Below, one piece after another: positions 25,087 through 33,221 of a DNA stretch of 36,599 nucleotides. Under the pieces are notes generated by a model that saw only the letters and a list, made by a program, of their open reading frames with translations, made no database searches and was not told the origin of the DNA. The stretch covers positions 1 through 36,599 of the forward strand of contig DQSN01000111.1 in assembly GCA_015663245.1 (NCBI GenBank), in the 5' to 3' direction. Each line of letters starts with the position of its first letter. Positions within the stretch are counted from its first letter, which is position 1. The position numbers and the translations under genes are program-made. Source of the stretch: Leucothrix mucor (GTDB lineage Bacteria; Pseudomonadota; Gammaproteobacteria; Thiotrichales; Thiotrichaceae).

Positions 25087-25853
25087 TTCATTCAACTGCG
25101 ATTATTGAATCTGGTGCAGAAATAGCAGACGGGGTAAGCATTGGGGCATATTCCGTTATTGGTGCAAATGTTAAAATAGATAAAGGCACGTGGATAGGGC
25201 CGCATGTCGTTATTCAAGGTTATACCCGCATCGGTAAAGACAACAAAATCTACCAATTTTCCTCTATTGGTGAAGTGCCTCAAGATAAAAAATACGATAA
25301 CGAAGCTACTCAACTGATTATCGGCGATCGGAATGTTATTCGCGAGTGTTGTACCTTCAATACAGGCACATCACAGGATATTGGCAAAACGGTGCTTGGT
25401 GATGATAATTGGATAATGGCTTATGTGCATTTGGCACATGATTGTGTGATTGGTAATAATGCTATTTTTGCCAATAATGCGACTTTAGCAGGACATGTCA
25501 CCATTGGTGATCATGTTATCCTCGGTGGTTTCACTCTAGTTCATCAGTTCTGCCATATTGGGGAATACTCTTTTACAGGTATGGGAGCCGCAATTACCAA
25601 AGATTTACCGCCTTATATGGTTGCGGCGGGTATGCCAACAGAGCAGCATGGTATCAACAAGGAAGGTTTACGCAGAAAAGGCTTTGATGCTGAGGCACGT
25701 AAACGTATTAATGATGCACATAAAATTATTTATCGAAAAAATATGAAAATCAAAGATGCGGTAGAAATTTTGACAGAAAAATATGCTGATCAGCCTGATG
25801 TAATGTTGATGGTTGATTTTTGTTCGGGTTCAAAGCGCGGCATTCTGCGCTAA
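25083..25853 (+). CDS. lpxA: Acyl-[ACP]-UDP-N-acetylglucosamine O-acyltransferase
   Basis: First step of lipid A synthesis. The 256-residue trimer subunit is a left-handed beta-helix: MIHSTAIIESGAEIADGVSIGAYSVIGANVKIDKGTWIGPHVVIQG, then QFSSIGEVPQDKKY, YVHLAHDCVIGNNAIFANNATLAGHVTIGDHVILGGFTLVHQFCHIG with the catalytic His in HLAHDC, and the helical C-terminal domain EGLRRKGFDAEARKRINDAHKIIYR. The start is a TTG embedded in the fabZ stop (TTGA), with GGGGAC upstream; use of TTG suggests translation coupled to fabZ. lpxB follows after 16 nt. Confidence 0.98.
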   Translation: MIHSTAIIESGAEIADGVSIGAYSVIGANVKIDKGTWIGPHVVIQGYTRIGKDNKIYQFSSIGEVPQDKKYDNEATQLIIGDRNVIRECCTFNTGTSQDIGKTVLGDDNWIMAYVHLAHDCVIGNNAIFANNATLAGHVTIGDHVILGGFTLVHQFCHIGEYSFTGMGAAITKDLPPYMVAAGMPTEQHGINKEGLRRKGFDAEARKRINDAHKIIYRKNMKIKDAVEILTEKYADQPDVMLMVDFCSGSKRGILR

Positions 25854-25869
25854 GGACTGAGCAGGTATT

Positions 25870-27030
25870 ATGCGTATAGCAATTGTCGTTGGTGAGGCAT
25901 CAGGAGATATTCTTGGTAGTCGTTTAATACAAGCGTTGCGAGAGCAACAGCCTGATATCCAGTTTGAAGGAGTGGCAGGTGCAGAGATGATTGCCGAGGG
26001 TTGTGAGCTTCTGTACCCGATGGAAAAACTGGCAGTCATGGGGTTTAGCGAGGTACTGCCACGTTTACGTGAATTGCTGAAAATGCGTAAAGATCTCGTA
26101 CAACGCTGGCAGAGTAATCCGCCTGATTTATTTGTTGGTATTGATGCTCCCGATTTTAATCTAAAGCTAGAATCCTTATTGCATCAGCACAATATTCCCA
26201 CGGTGCATTATGTTAGTCCTTCTATTTGGGCGTGGCGGGAAAGTCGTGTGAAAAAAATTCAAGGCAATATTGATTTAATGCTGACCTTGTTTCCCTTTGA
26301 AGTTGATTTCTATAAGCGACATAACATTCCTGCAAAGTTTGTTGGTCATCCTCTGGCAGATGAGATTCCTCTGCACTCAGATAAACAGACCTTAAGAAAA
26401 AAATTAGGACTCAATCCTAACGCACACATTATTGCGGTTCTAGGAGGGAGTCGTGCGGGAGAGATTAAACGCATAGCGCCTGATTTTTTTCGTGGGCTGA
26501 AAAAAATTCACCAGCAGCATCCAGATTGGCAATTTGTTAGCCCATTGATTAATGTAGATATACACCAACAGTTTGAAGCATTAAAAAAGCGCATTGCTCC
26601 AGAGTTGCCGATGGTTTTAATTGATGGGCAGTCGCGTACAGTGATGGCAGCGGCGGATCAAATATTAATGGCATCAGGTACGGCTGTTTTGGAAGGAATG
26701 TTAATCAATCGTCCTATGGTGGCAGCATATCGAGTTTCCCCATTAACAGCTTTTATTATTCGCCGTTTTAACATGATTAAATCAAAATACTTCACCTTGC
26801 CTAATAATCTTTGTGGCGAGTTACTGGTTCCTGAGTTAATTCAAGAAGATATTACTGCTGAAAATATACAGCAAGTTATCGAAGAGCAGTTTAACCAAGA
26901 TAAGTCACAACGTGATTATGTAAAACAACGCTTTCATAATGTACATTTACAATTGCGGAAAAATGCTAGCCAGCAAGCGGCTAAAGCGATATTAGATGTT
27001 ATTAAATCCTCAGTCCTTGCTAAGAAATAA
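25870..27030 (+). CDS. lpxB: Lipid A disaccharide synthase
   Basis: A GT19 glycosyltransferase joining UDP-2,3-diacylglucosamine and lipid X to the lipid A disaccharide at the inner membrane. The 386 residues show IAIVVGEASGDILGSRLIQAL (N-terminal nucleotide fold), LAVMGFSEVLPRLRELLKMR, PPDLFVGIDAPDFNL, VHYVSPSIWAWRESRVKKI, KFVGHPLADEIP, VLGGSRAGEI and MASGTAVLEGMLINRPMVAAYRVSPLT. All are family blocks. It follows lpxA by 16 nt; the CobW-like gene follows after 21 nt, apparently in the same operon. Confidence 0.98.
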   Translation: MRIAIVVGEASGDILGSRLIQALREQQPDIQFEGVAGAEMIAEGCELLYPMEKLAVMGFSEVLPRLRELLKMRKDLVQRWQSNPPDLFVGIDAPDFNLKLESLLHQHNIPTVHYVSPSIWAWRESRVKKIQGNIDLMLTLFPFEVDFYKRHNIPAKFVGHPLADEIPLHSDKQTLRKKLGLNPNAHIIAVLGGSRAGEIKRIAPDFFRGLKKIHQQHPDWQFVSPLINVDIHQQFEALKKRIAPELPMVLIDGQSRTVMAAADQILMASGTAVLEGMLINRPMVAAYRVSPLTAFIIRRFNMIKSKYFTLPNNLCGELLVPELIQEDITAENIQQVIEEQFNQDKSQRDYVKQRFHNVHLQLRKNASQQAAKAILDVIKSSVLAKK

Positions 27031-27051
27031 TGTCCAAGCGTTGTGTAAACT

Positions 27052-27996
27052 ATGCCAGTAAAAATTATTCTAAATACTCCTACAAATATTATTATGGGAT
27101 TCCTTGGTGCGGGTAAAACCACTGCAATTCTTGATTTATTAAAGCAGAAGCCAGTAGGAGAAAAATGGGCTGTCTTAGTCAATGAGTTTGGTTCTATTGG
27201 GATTGATGGTGCAATTTACGCATCACAGGGTATAGCAGTCAAAGAAGTAGCAGGCGGGTGCATGTGCTGTGTCGCGGGTGTATCAATGCAAGTTGCTATA
27301 AATGCTCTATTGAAAGAATATCATCCAGATCGTTTATTGATTGAGCCGACAGGCTTAGGTCACCCTAAAAAAGTATTTGACACGCTAAAGGGAGAGGGCT
27401 TTCGCGACTCTTTGTGCTTGCAAGCCAGTATTTGTCTGCTTGACCCAAATCACCTCAAAAATTCGCAATACACAGAGCATGAGAATTTTATTGATCAAAT
27501 AGCACTGTGCGATGTATTGGTGGCGAATAAAACTGACTTGGCCGATGATGAAGCGTTGCGTCTATTTGATCAGTTAGCCGTTGTAAGCCATCCTCCTAAA
27601 CAGTTAATTGCTAAGACAGAGTTTGGAAAATTAGATATTAAGTGGCTTGATTTTGAGAGTGATATTAAACGTCGGGCGGTGTACGAAAATCATCATAACG
27701 TAGAAAATCACACTGATGATGGTTTTCAAACCTTGGCTTGGGTTTTTTCTAAGAGCAAAGTTTTTAGTCTATCAAAATTTAGGCATAGCTTAGAGAAACT
27801 TGGGTTAGAGCGTGCTAAGGCAGTGATAAAAACGGATGAGGGCTGGTTTATAGTCAATGCTCAAGCAGAGCGAGTGTCAGTAACCCCGATTTCTCAAAGT
27901 GCTGGTCCTATTGAGTCACGCATCGAGTTAATCCACCAGCAACTTGATAAACAGTTATTAGAACAAGCGCTTAATTTATATCAGGAGATTGATTAA
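27052..27996 (+). CDS. CobW/YjiA-type G3E GTPase, putative metallochaperone
   Basis: A 314-residue G3E P-loop GTPase of the CobW family, members of which insert or traffic metals (zinc, cobalt). Walker A is GFLGAGKTT (about residues 17-25), the Zn-binding GGCMCC (CxCC) is at about 69-74, [11 protein letters not shown] is the switch region, and NKTDL is the guanine-specificity motif. A C-terminal CobW_C-like domain follows ([19 protein letters not shown] ... [19 protein letters not shown]). It is wedged between lpxB (21 nt) and rnhB (2 nt). No His-rich metal tail is visible. The client protein is unknown; zinc enzymes nearby include RseP, and LpxC is the zinc enzyme of lipid A synthesis. Confidence 0.92.
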   Translation: MPVKIILNTPTNIIMGFLGAGKTTAILDLLKQKPVGEKWAVLVNEFGSIGIDGAIYASQGIAVKEVAGGCMCCVAGVSMQVAINALLKEYHPDRLLIEPTGLGHPKKVFDTLKGEGFRDSLCLQASICLLDPNHLKNSQYTEHENFIDQIALCDVLVANKTDLADDEALRLFDQLAVVSHPPKQLIAKTEFGKLDIKWLDFESDIKRRAVYENHHNVENHTDDGFQTLAWVFSKSKVFSLSKFRHSLEKLGLERAKAVIKTDEGWFIVNAQAERVSVTPISQSAGPIESRIELIHQQLDKQLLEQALNLYQEID

Positions 27997-27998
27997 TA

Positions 27999-28568
27999 AT
28001 GTTGATTGCAGGAGTAGATGAAGTGGGGCGAGGGCCACTAGTCGGGGCAGTAGTCGCGGCGGCGGTCATTTTAGATCCAAATAATCCTATTAAAGGTTTG
28101 GCAGATTCTAAAAAATTGAGCGAGAAAAAACGTGAAGCGCTAACATTGGAGATTAAAGAAAAGGCTTTAGCATGGGCTTTAGGTCGTGCAGAGGCGGAAG
28201 AAATTGATGAAATAAATATACTACAAGCAAGCCTATTAGCGATGAAACGGGCGGTAGAAGCTTTATCAATTAAGCCTGACCACTTGCAAATTGATGGTAA
28301 TCGTTGTCCTGAGATGGACTACTCGATGGAGGCGATTATAAAAGGTGATAGTAAAATAGCAGCGATTAGCGCGGCTTCTATTATTGCCAAAGTATCTCGT
28401 GACCATGAGATGCAGGAGTTGGATAAACAGTATCCACAATATGGTTTTGCAGCACATAAAGGCTATCCAACGAAGCGGCATCGTGAGGCTTTACTTGAGC
28501 ATGGTGCAATATCAGAACATCGAGTTAGCTTTAAGCCCGTACGAGATGTGTTAATTCGTCGGGCATAA
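27999..28568 (+). CDS. rnhB: Ribonuclease HII
   Basis: Removes ribonucleotides from RNA-DNA hybrids and genomic DNA. The 189 residues match the family. The active-site block [25 protein letters not shown] supplies the Asp-Glu pair, DHLQIDGNR another Asp, and [24 protein letters not shown] the last Asp. [20 protein letters not shown] is the typical C-terminal segment. It ends the lpx cluster, as in E. coli (lpxB-rnhB, with dnaE beyond there but not here). The spacer after it has a weak hairpin (TTAAC...CTCT / AGAG...GTTAA) without a T-run. Confidence 0.97.
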   Translation: MLIAGVDEVGRGPLVGAVVAAAVILDPNNPIKGLADSKKLSEKKREALTLEIKEKALAWALGRAEAEEIDEINILQASLLAMKRAVEALSIKPDHLQIDGNRCPEMDYSMEAIIKGDSKIAAISAASIIAKVSRDHEMQELDKQYPQYGFAAHKGYPTKRHREALLEHGAISEHRVSFKPVRDVLIRRA

Positions 28569-28841
28569 TTAACTATGCTCTCTCTTCTAGAGTGTGTTAA
28601 GTGTTGGAAAATCGACTGCTATGTATGGTAGCTCTTAAAAACGATGATATTTCAATCAACCAGCCTAATATCGGGTGGGCAGAAGTTTTTTTCACTTTGT
28701 AGTAAAATATAAGCATAAATGAAGTCTTAATAAAAAAATTCTAATTTAGAACTTTATTTTAATGTGCATAAAGTCGCCAAAACTGTTTTGTTTATCCGAA
28801 TAGATTACTTAGTTCCTTTTTTATCCTGTTAGTGTGCTGAT

Positions 28842-29174
28842 ATGAGTAGAGAAGCTTTACATTCACAGCTTGTCATTAAACAAAAGATGATTCATTTACC
28901 ATTAGCAGCAAAGATCTATGGAGGTCTTTTTCTATTGCTTTTTGGTTTTTTTGTAGGGTGGTTATTTGTTTCCGTTTTTATATCAGGACAGCAGCCTGAA
29001 AACTTAGCAGCAAGCACAGAAAGGAACTCTCCAATGAAACGCTTGCCTATATTAATGGATAGAGTGGTGCGTGATTCATCCGCTTATGTTTATGTAAAGC
29101 ATGCTTCTATAAGGTCAGAGTTGGGAATACCTTGGGGTAAACCCATAGGCTTAGAAGAAAAAGATAAAAAATGA
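28842..29174 (+). CDS. Small single-pass membrane protein, unknown
   Basis: A 110-residue protein that I do not recognise. A cytoplasmic-looking N-terminus (MSREALHSQLVIKQKMIHLPLAAKI) is followed by one strong membrane helix (YGGLFLLLFGFFVGWLFVSVFISG, about 26-50) and a soluble, probably periplasmic, domain ending SAYVYVKHASIRSELGIPWGKPIGLEEKDKK. The start ATG at 28842 has no strong ribosome site (gttagtgtgctgat upstream). It precedes the pseudokinase by 88 nt, with a hairpin in between; the two may be functionally linked since both are membrane anchored (inference). The preceding 273 nt from rnhB hold nothing else that I can see. Confidence 0.65.
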   Translation: MSREALHSQLVIKQKMIHLPLAAKIYGGLFLLLFGFFVGWLFVSVFISGQQPENLAASTERNSPMKRLPILMDRVVRDSSAYVYVKHASIRSELGIPWGKPIGLEEKDKK

Positions 29175-29181
29175 GAGTTTA

Positions 29182-29221
29182 GGGCTGAGAGTTTATTGTG
29201 TCCGCCTACTCTACTTAGCCC
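29182..29221 (+). repeat. Hairpin between the 110-aa gene and the pseudokinase gene
   Basis: GGGCT-G-AGAGT and ACTCT-ACTT-AGCCC pair as two 5-bp stems with an asymmetric internal loop and a 15-nt loop. There is no T-run. It could be an RNA element reducing or processing read-through into the downstream gene. Confidence 0.4.
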
Positions 29222-29262
29222 CGTAATATTTAGTGCTTTGCTTACAAATGACTTAAAAGCAA

Positions 29263-30459
29263 GTGCAGAGTGTCAATCAAGACTTAGCTAAAGAGAATAA
29301 AGTGAAAATATCAAATAAAAAATATACTTTGGGCTCACGTTTGCTTTCGAGTACAACGGGTGATGTATATGCAGCATGGAGTGCAGATAAAGCTGAGCCT
29401 GATGATATGTATCAGCCGCCATTCTTTATTCAGTTTCTACCTGAAAATTACCCGCGTTCAGCAGAGTCAATGCAGGTGTTTAGTCAAGAAGTAGAGAGGG
29501 CAAAGGTGGGTTGTAAAACCTTCAATATTGTTGCTTTTGAACAAACAGGTGATCATGCCTATTTGGTATTTGAGCTTCCTAATGGAGAGTTTCTTAGCAA
29601 TAAAATATTACAAAAAGCGGTGTATGGTGACTTGTCAGATGTTTTATCTTTAGCTGAAAAAATAAAAAAAGCATTTGAGAATGTAAAAAACTGTGGTCTT
29701 GTTCACGGCTGTGTGGGGCTTGATTCAATTTATATCACCAAGAGTGGTGAAGTAATTCTTGTCGATAGTATTTATATTTCAGCAAAACAACACCAATTAG
29801 AAAAGGATATTGAGCATACGACGACAATACCTAATAGAGAGGCTATTTATGCTAGTCCTGATGTGTGTTTTGGTCGAGAGGTATCCGAGCAGGATGATGT
29901 TTTTTCTCTCGCCTGTATTAGTTATCATCTGCTAAGTGGTAGACATCCTTTTGCGGGTGAGAACAGTGTTGCTATCTTGTTAAATAAAACACGACCACAA
30001 CAAATAGATAGTTTAACAGATGCTCAATGGCAACACTTAGAGAATGGTATGTCATTGGTAAAGGAGAGTCGTTTAGAAACTGTTGATGATTTTATTAAAG
30101 GTTTTGATAATGCAGCACTTATAACAGTAAAGAGCTCTATTTCTGAGAGTGTTAATAAAGTGAAAAAAAATGTGCTGGCAAAAAAGCACATAAAGAGCCC
30201 TTTGAATAAGCATGAGCAGCAAAAAAAGCCAGTACGTTCGAGTGGGATAAATAGCTATAAAGAGAAACATAAGGTAGTTATTAATGTTCCACCACAGAAA
30301 AATAAGATGTTTTCTTTTGAAGGTTTACAAGCAAGCTTTCATGAATGGTCGTGGATACCTTTAAGTTTACTTGCTGGTATATTGTCAGGTGCAATTATTG
30401 CGGGGCTAGTGATAGAAATTTTTGGTGTTAATATTTTTTCACTGATGAGTTTTTTCTAG
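29263..30459 (+). CDS. Membrane-anchored protein-kinase-like protein (pseudokinase)
   Basis: A 398-residue Hanks-type kinase fold with a C-terminal membrane helix (WIPLSLLAGILSGAIIAGLVIEIFG, about 368-392). A P-loop-like LGSRLLSSTTGDVYAAW (23-39), the alpha-C Glu in FSQEVERA, and an excellent C-lobe (YASPDVCFGREVSEQDDVFSLACISYHLLSGRHPFAGE, 196-233) show the fold. Catalytic residues are lost: the VAIK Lys is Gln57 (FFIQFL), HRD reads HGC (148-150) with no catalytic Asp, and DFG reads DSI (168-170). A basic linker (KKNVLAKKHIKSPLNKHEQQKKP) joins kinase domain and helix. GTG at 29302 (AAAGAG upstream; MKISNKKYTLGSRLL) is a plausible alternative start. Probably a signalling scaffold. Confidence 0.82.
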   Translation: MQSVNQDLAKENKVKISNKKYTLGSRLLSSTTGDVYAAWSADKAEPDDMYQPPFFIQFLPENYPRSAESMQVFSQEVERAKVGCKTFNIVAFEQTGDHAYLVFELPNGEFLSNKILQKAVYGDLSDVLSLAEKIKKAFENVKNCGLVHGCVGLDSIYITKSGEVILVDSIYISAKQHQLEKDIEHTTTIPNREAIYASPDVCFGREVSEQDDVFSLACISYHLLSGRHPFAGENSVAILLNKTRPQQIDSLTDAQWQHLENGMSLVKESRLETVDDFIKGFDNAALITVKSSISESVNKVKKNVLAKKHIKSPLNKHEQQKKPVRSSGINSYKEKHKVVINVPPQKNKMFSFEGLQASFHEWSWIPLSLLAGILSGAIIAGLVIEIFGVNIFSLMSFF

Positions 30460-30474
30460 GTGTTACGTTAGATA
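30457..30474 (+). repeat. 18-bp direct repeat, copy 1
   Basis: TAGGTGTTACGTTAGATA begins at the pseudokinase stop codon and recurs with one mismatch exactly 90 bp downstream (30547-30564). The two copies bracket the dispersed repeat at 30507. Confidence 0.6.
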
Positions 30475-30506
30475 GTTATTAAGTGTCAACATAGAAGGAG
30501 ATTGGA

Positions 30507-30548
30507 CTAGTGTAGGATGGTTTCCTTAAAAGCTTGGGAAATGTAATA
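30507..30548 (+). repeat. Dispersed repeat, copy B (3' of the pseudokinase)
   Basis: Begins CTAGTGTAGGATGG and ends AAGCTTGGGAAATGTAATA; the 27-nt core matches 591-617 at 23 positions. It lies inside the interval bounded by the 18-bp direct repeats, as though inserted there. Confidence 0.5.
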
Positions 30549-30564
30549 GGTGCTACGTTAGATA
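30547..30564 (+). repeat. 18-bp direct repeat, copy 2
   Basis: TAGGTGCTACGTTAGATA, 17 of 18 identical to copy 1 at 30457. The sequences flanking the two copies are unrelated, so this is not a simple tandem duplication. Confidence 0.6.
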
Positions 30565-30580
30565 ATTTAAGAAAATAAAT

Positions 30581-30618
30581 CGCCAGTAGAGACGTTGCAG
30601 GCAATGCCCTAACTGACG
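30581..30618 (-). terminator. Candidate terminator after the rhodanese lipoprotein gene
   Basis: On the minus strand CGTCAGTTAGGGC and GTCTCTACTGGCG pair over about 13 positions with two mismatches and some G-U, enclosing an 11-nt loop, followed by ATTTATTTTC. It lies 18 nt past the stop codon. The T-tract is imperfect, so this is a moderate call. Confidence 0.5.
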
Positions 30619-30635
30619 ATATAAAAAATACTTAG

Positions 30636-31148
30636 CTATTTATAAGCTATAACAGGACGTTTTTCTGCAATCCAACCTGTAATGCCATGTGTTACGTTAT
30701 AAACCGTTTTATAACCCAATTGTTGTACTATCGCCTGACTAGCTGCGCGAGTACGGTTTCCTGTACGACAAATCAAAGCAACTGGCTGATCAGCTTTTGT
30801 GATAGCGTTAAATTCTGGAACAAAATTAGGGTTGATACTACCATTGCGATTAAAGAAGGTAATTGTCTTTGCTCCCTTTACGATCCCCGTTTGTTGCCAC
30901 TCTTCTTGACGACGAATATCTACTAACGTTACACCATCCTTAATCATTTTTTCTAATTGTGCATTATCAATATTACTATATCCACCTGATTGAGGAATCG
31001 GTGCAGCTACGGTTGCAGTGCTTGTTTTTGCCGCTTCTTGAGCAGGGGCTGTTGTCGTTGTGGTACTTGCCTGTTTATTTGTACCTGAGCCACATGCTGA
31101 TAGGAAAGAGGTTAATAGCGCGATAGATGTGTATTTAATAATATTCAT
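30636..31148 (-). CDS. Rhodanese-like lipoprotein
   Basis: A 170-residue exported protein. The N-terminus MNIIKYTSIALLTSFLSACGSG is a lipoprotein signal with lipobox LSAC, so it is lipidated at Cys19. After a Thr/Ala-rich linker comes one rhodanese domain: NAQLEKMIKDGVTLVDIRRQEEWQQTGIVKGAKTITFF and the active-site loop ALICRTGNRTRAASQAI with the catalytic Cys, then the GYKTVYNVTHGITGWIAEKRPV C-terminus. It is likely anchored on the periplasmic face of the inner or outer membrane (residue +2 is Gly, not Asp, which favours the outer membrane in enterobacteria). It stands alone on the minus strand. The sulfur substrate is unknown. Confidence 0.9.
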   Translation of the reverse strand: MNIIKYTSIALLTSFLSACGSGTNKQASTTTTTAPAQEAAKTSTATVAAPIPQSGGYSNIDNAQLEKMIKDGVTLVDIRRQEEWQQTGIVKGAKTITFFNRNGSINPNFVPEFNAITKADQPVALICRTGNRTRAASQAIVQQLGYKTVYNVTHGITGWIAEKRPVIAYK

Positions 31149-31281
31149 AGGGTTCTCTGAAGTGTGTTTTTTATGATGTCAGGTATTTGTATGAAAGTGT
31201 GGCAAGAAAACTCAAGATATTTTTGCTCACTTTGTTTCTCGTGCAAAGACCTTTGTATAGGTAGTAATTTTGGAGCGCACT

Positions 31282-31977
31282 CTACCATGGAATAATACTT
31301 CCATCTATATCATAGAAATTCCCACTGTCTTTCAGGCGAATGGATGCCAAAATTGCACGTAAATGTGCTACCGATTCTTGTGTGTTAATCTCCCCATGAG
31401 GTCCACCCATATCGGTACGCACCCAGCCAGGGTGCAGAATAACAGCACTGATTCCTGATGATTCCAAATCACGTGCGGCACTGACCATAATGGCATTGAG
31501 CGCCGCTTTCGTTGAGCGATAAACATAGCTTCCACCTGAGCCATTATCATCCATACTGCCCATTTTGCTACTCATACTGGCGATAACTTTCTTCTCACCT
31601 AAAGCAATATTATGAGCAAACAGCTCCATTATTTTCATCGGAGCAATGGTATTGATACGTAAAGCATCAAGCCATAGGTCTTCATCGGTATTACCAAAGG
31701 AAGCATTACTCTGCCCATAAACACCCGCATTATTTATCAGTATATCTAGAGGAATACCTTTTAGCTGATCAGCAAGTGTTTGGCGTTGCTCGCTATTAAT
31801 GACATCTAGCGTGTAAACTTTTAGATGGTTTGGATGATCAATAACAAGTTTTTGTAGTTCATGGGCATCTTGAGGCTGGCGAGCTGTGGCATAAACATCC
31901 CAGCCTTCAGCGAGATACTGGCGTACAAGTTCCAATCCAATACCACGGTTTGTACCTGTTATTAATATAGATGACAT
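31282..31977 (-). CDS. Short-chain dehydrogenase/reductase (C-factor-like)
   Basis: A 231-residue classical-type SDR. The NAD(P)-binding Rossmann motif is ILITGTNRGIGLELVRQY (TGxxxGIG, residues 4-21), DILINNAGVYGQ is the NNAG motif, and the catalytic SxxxYxxxK appears as GSYVYRSTKAALN. ILHPGWVRTDMGGPHGEIN is the PG segment after the active site. It is similar in layout to the CsgA/C-factor subgroup of SDRs; the substrate is not predictable. It is the last gene of the hslO-yicC-SMR-SDR run, 9 nt after the SMR gene. Confidence 0.9.
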   Translation of the reverse strand: MSSILITGTNRGIGLELVRQYLAEGWDVYATARQPQDAHELQKLVIDHPNHLKVYTLDVINSEQRQTLADQLKGIPLDILINNAGVYGQSNASFGNTDEDLWLDALRINTIAPMKIMELFAHNIALGEKKVIASMSSKMGSMDDNGSGGSYVYRSTKAALNAIMVSAARDLESSGISAVILHPGWVRTDMGGPHGEINTQESVAHLRAILASIRLKDSGNFYDIDGSIIPW

Positions 31978-31986
31978 AAATACCCC

Positions 31987-32313
31987 TTAGTGCGCGGCAC
32001 TACTCGAAAAAATACGAATGATGATGATACCTAAAAGAATTAAGCTCATACCAATGATGGCGGCTAAATCAGGTACTTCTTGATAACGTAAGAAACCAAC
32101 TACAGCGATTAAAATTATCCCTACACCCGCCCAGATGGCATAAGTGATTCCCATGGGAATTGTTTTTAAGGCAAGCAACATAAAATAGAAAGAAATTCCA
32201 TAGCCTACGGACATGATGATTGTTGGTATAATCTTTGTGAAACCACCTGCTTTTAAGGCAGTCATTGCGACAACTTCCATAATAATGGCAATGGATAAGT
32301 AGAAATATCCCAT
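31987..32313 (-). CDS. Small multidrug resistance (EmrE-like) transporter
   Basis: A 108-residue, four-helix SMR-family proton antiporter acting as a dimer in the inner membrane. TM1 is MGYFYLSIAIIMEVVAMTALK, with the essential Glu13 that binds substrate and protons. TM2 is SVGYGISFYFMLLALKTIPMGITYAIWAGVGIILIAVVGF, where YAIWAGxGIxLI matches the EmrE/Qac subgroup rather than guanidinium exporters (Gdx/SugE). TM4 is IGMSLILLGIIIIRIF. Cationic drug or betaine-like substrates are inferred from the subgroup. It lies 20 nt after yicC and 9 nt before the SDR gene. Confidence 0.92.
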   Translation of the reverse strand: MGYFYLSIAIIMEVVAMTALKAGGFTKIIPTIIMSVGYGISFYFMLLALKTIPMGITYAIWAGVGIILIAVVGFLRYQEVPDLAAIIGMSLILLGIIIIRIFSSSAAH

Positions 32314-32333
32314 ATTTCACAAGCTCCTTGTTA

Positions 32334-33218
32334 TTACTCTATATTTTGAATTTGCTCGCGCATTTGTTCAACTAATACTTTTAAATCAACCACTGCCTGT
32401 GCGGTAGCAGAGTCATTAGATTTTGATCCTAGAGTATTAACTTCACGATTCAACTCTTGCATCAAAAAATCTAAGCGCCGTCCCACCGCATCACTGCGTT
32501 GTAAAACCAGTTTTACTTCTTGAATGTGGGCGCTTAAACGATCAATTTCTTCGGTTACATCAAGGCGTTGTGCTTGGATAACTAATTCTTGTTCTAAACG
32601 GTTTTCATCAATGCTTAAATCAAGGCTAGCAATCCGTTTTAATACTTTCTCTCGTAAAGCGATTAACACTTCTTTACGACGTGCATGGATAGTTTTTACG
32701 ATGGCTTCGATTTCATCACAACGCAGACTAATAAAATGACTTAGTTGCTGTCCTTCTCGTAAGCGAGTTGCGACTAAATCATCAAGTGCTTTATCCAGCA
32801 AAACTTGGGCTTGCTCAATGGCATCCCCTAACTCAAGTGTTGGTGTTTCTACAACGCCTTGCCAACTTAGTATATCGATGGTAGATAATATGCTGGGTTT
32901 TTGTGATAACACCTCAATCTGTTTTCGGGCGTTCATCAAGGTCTTGACCTTAGACTCATTAATAATAATTTCATAAGTGTCATCAGCGCAGGATTCATAA
33001 TTTAACTTAGCTTCAATTTTCCCACGTTTTAATAGTTTACGTATCTGCTCTTTAAAATTATTTTGCTCGCTAGAAAAGGCATGAGGCAAGTGTAAACTAA
33101 TATCAAGATAGCGATGATTGACTGAGCGTAATTCCCATTCTAGGCTAAAGGCTTCAGTAGAGTAATAAGCACGCGCATAAGCCGTCATGCTTTTGATGGA
33201 TGTGGCTGGTGTCGTCAT
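32334..33218 (-). CDS. yicC: YicC family endoribonuclease
   Basis: A 294-residue YicC-like protein; the E. coli homologue is an endoribonuclease linked to small-RNA decay. Family landmarks are the N-terminal IKSMTAYARAYYSTEAFSLEWELRSVNHRYLDISLHLP and the C-terminal EEIDRLSAHIQEVKLVLQRSDAVGRRLDFLMQELNREVNTLGSKSNDSATAQAVVDLKVLVEQMREQIQNIE, the most conserved part. Cytoplasmic. yicC often neighbours gmk or rph, but here it is directly after hslO (3 nt gap), an arrangement that suggests co-expression. Confidence 0.95.
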   Translation of the reverse strand: MTTPATSIKSMTAYARAYYSTEAFSLEWELRSVNHRYLDISLHLPHAFSSEQNNFKEQIRKLLKRGKIEAKLNYESCADDTYEIIINESKVKTLMNARKQIEVLSQKPSILSTIDILSWQGVVETPTLELGDAIEQAQVLLDKALDDLVATRLREGQQLSHFISLRCDEIEAIVKTIHARRKEVLIALREKVLKRIASLDLSIDENRLEQELVIQAQRLDVTEEIDRLSAHIQEVKLVLQRSDAVGRRLDFLMQELNREVNTLGSKSNDSATAQAVVDLKVLVEQMREQIQNIE

Positions 33219-33221
33219 TGT

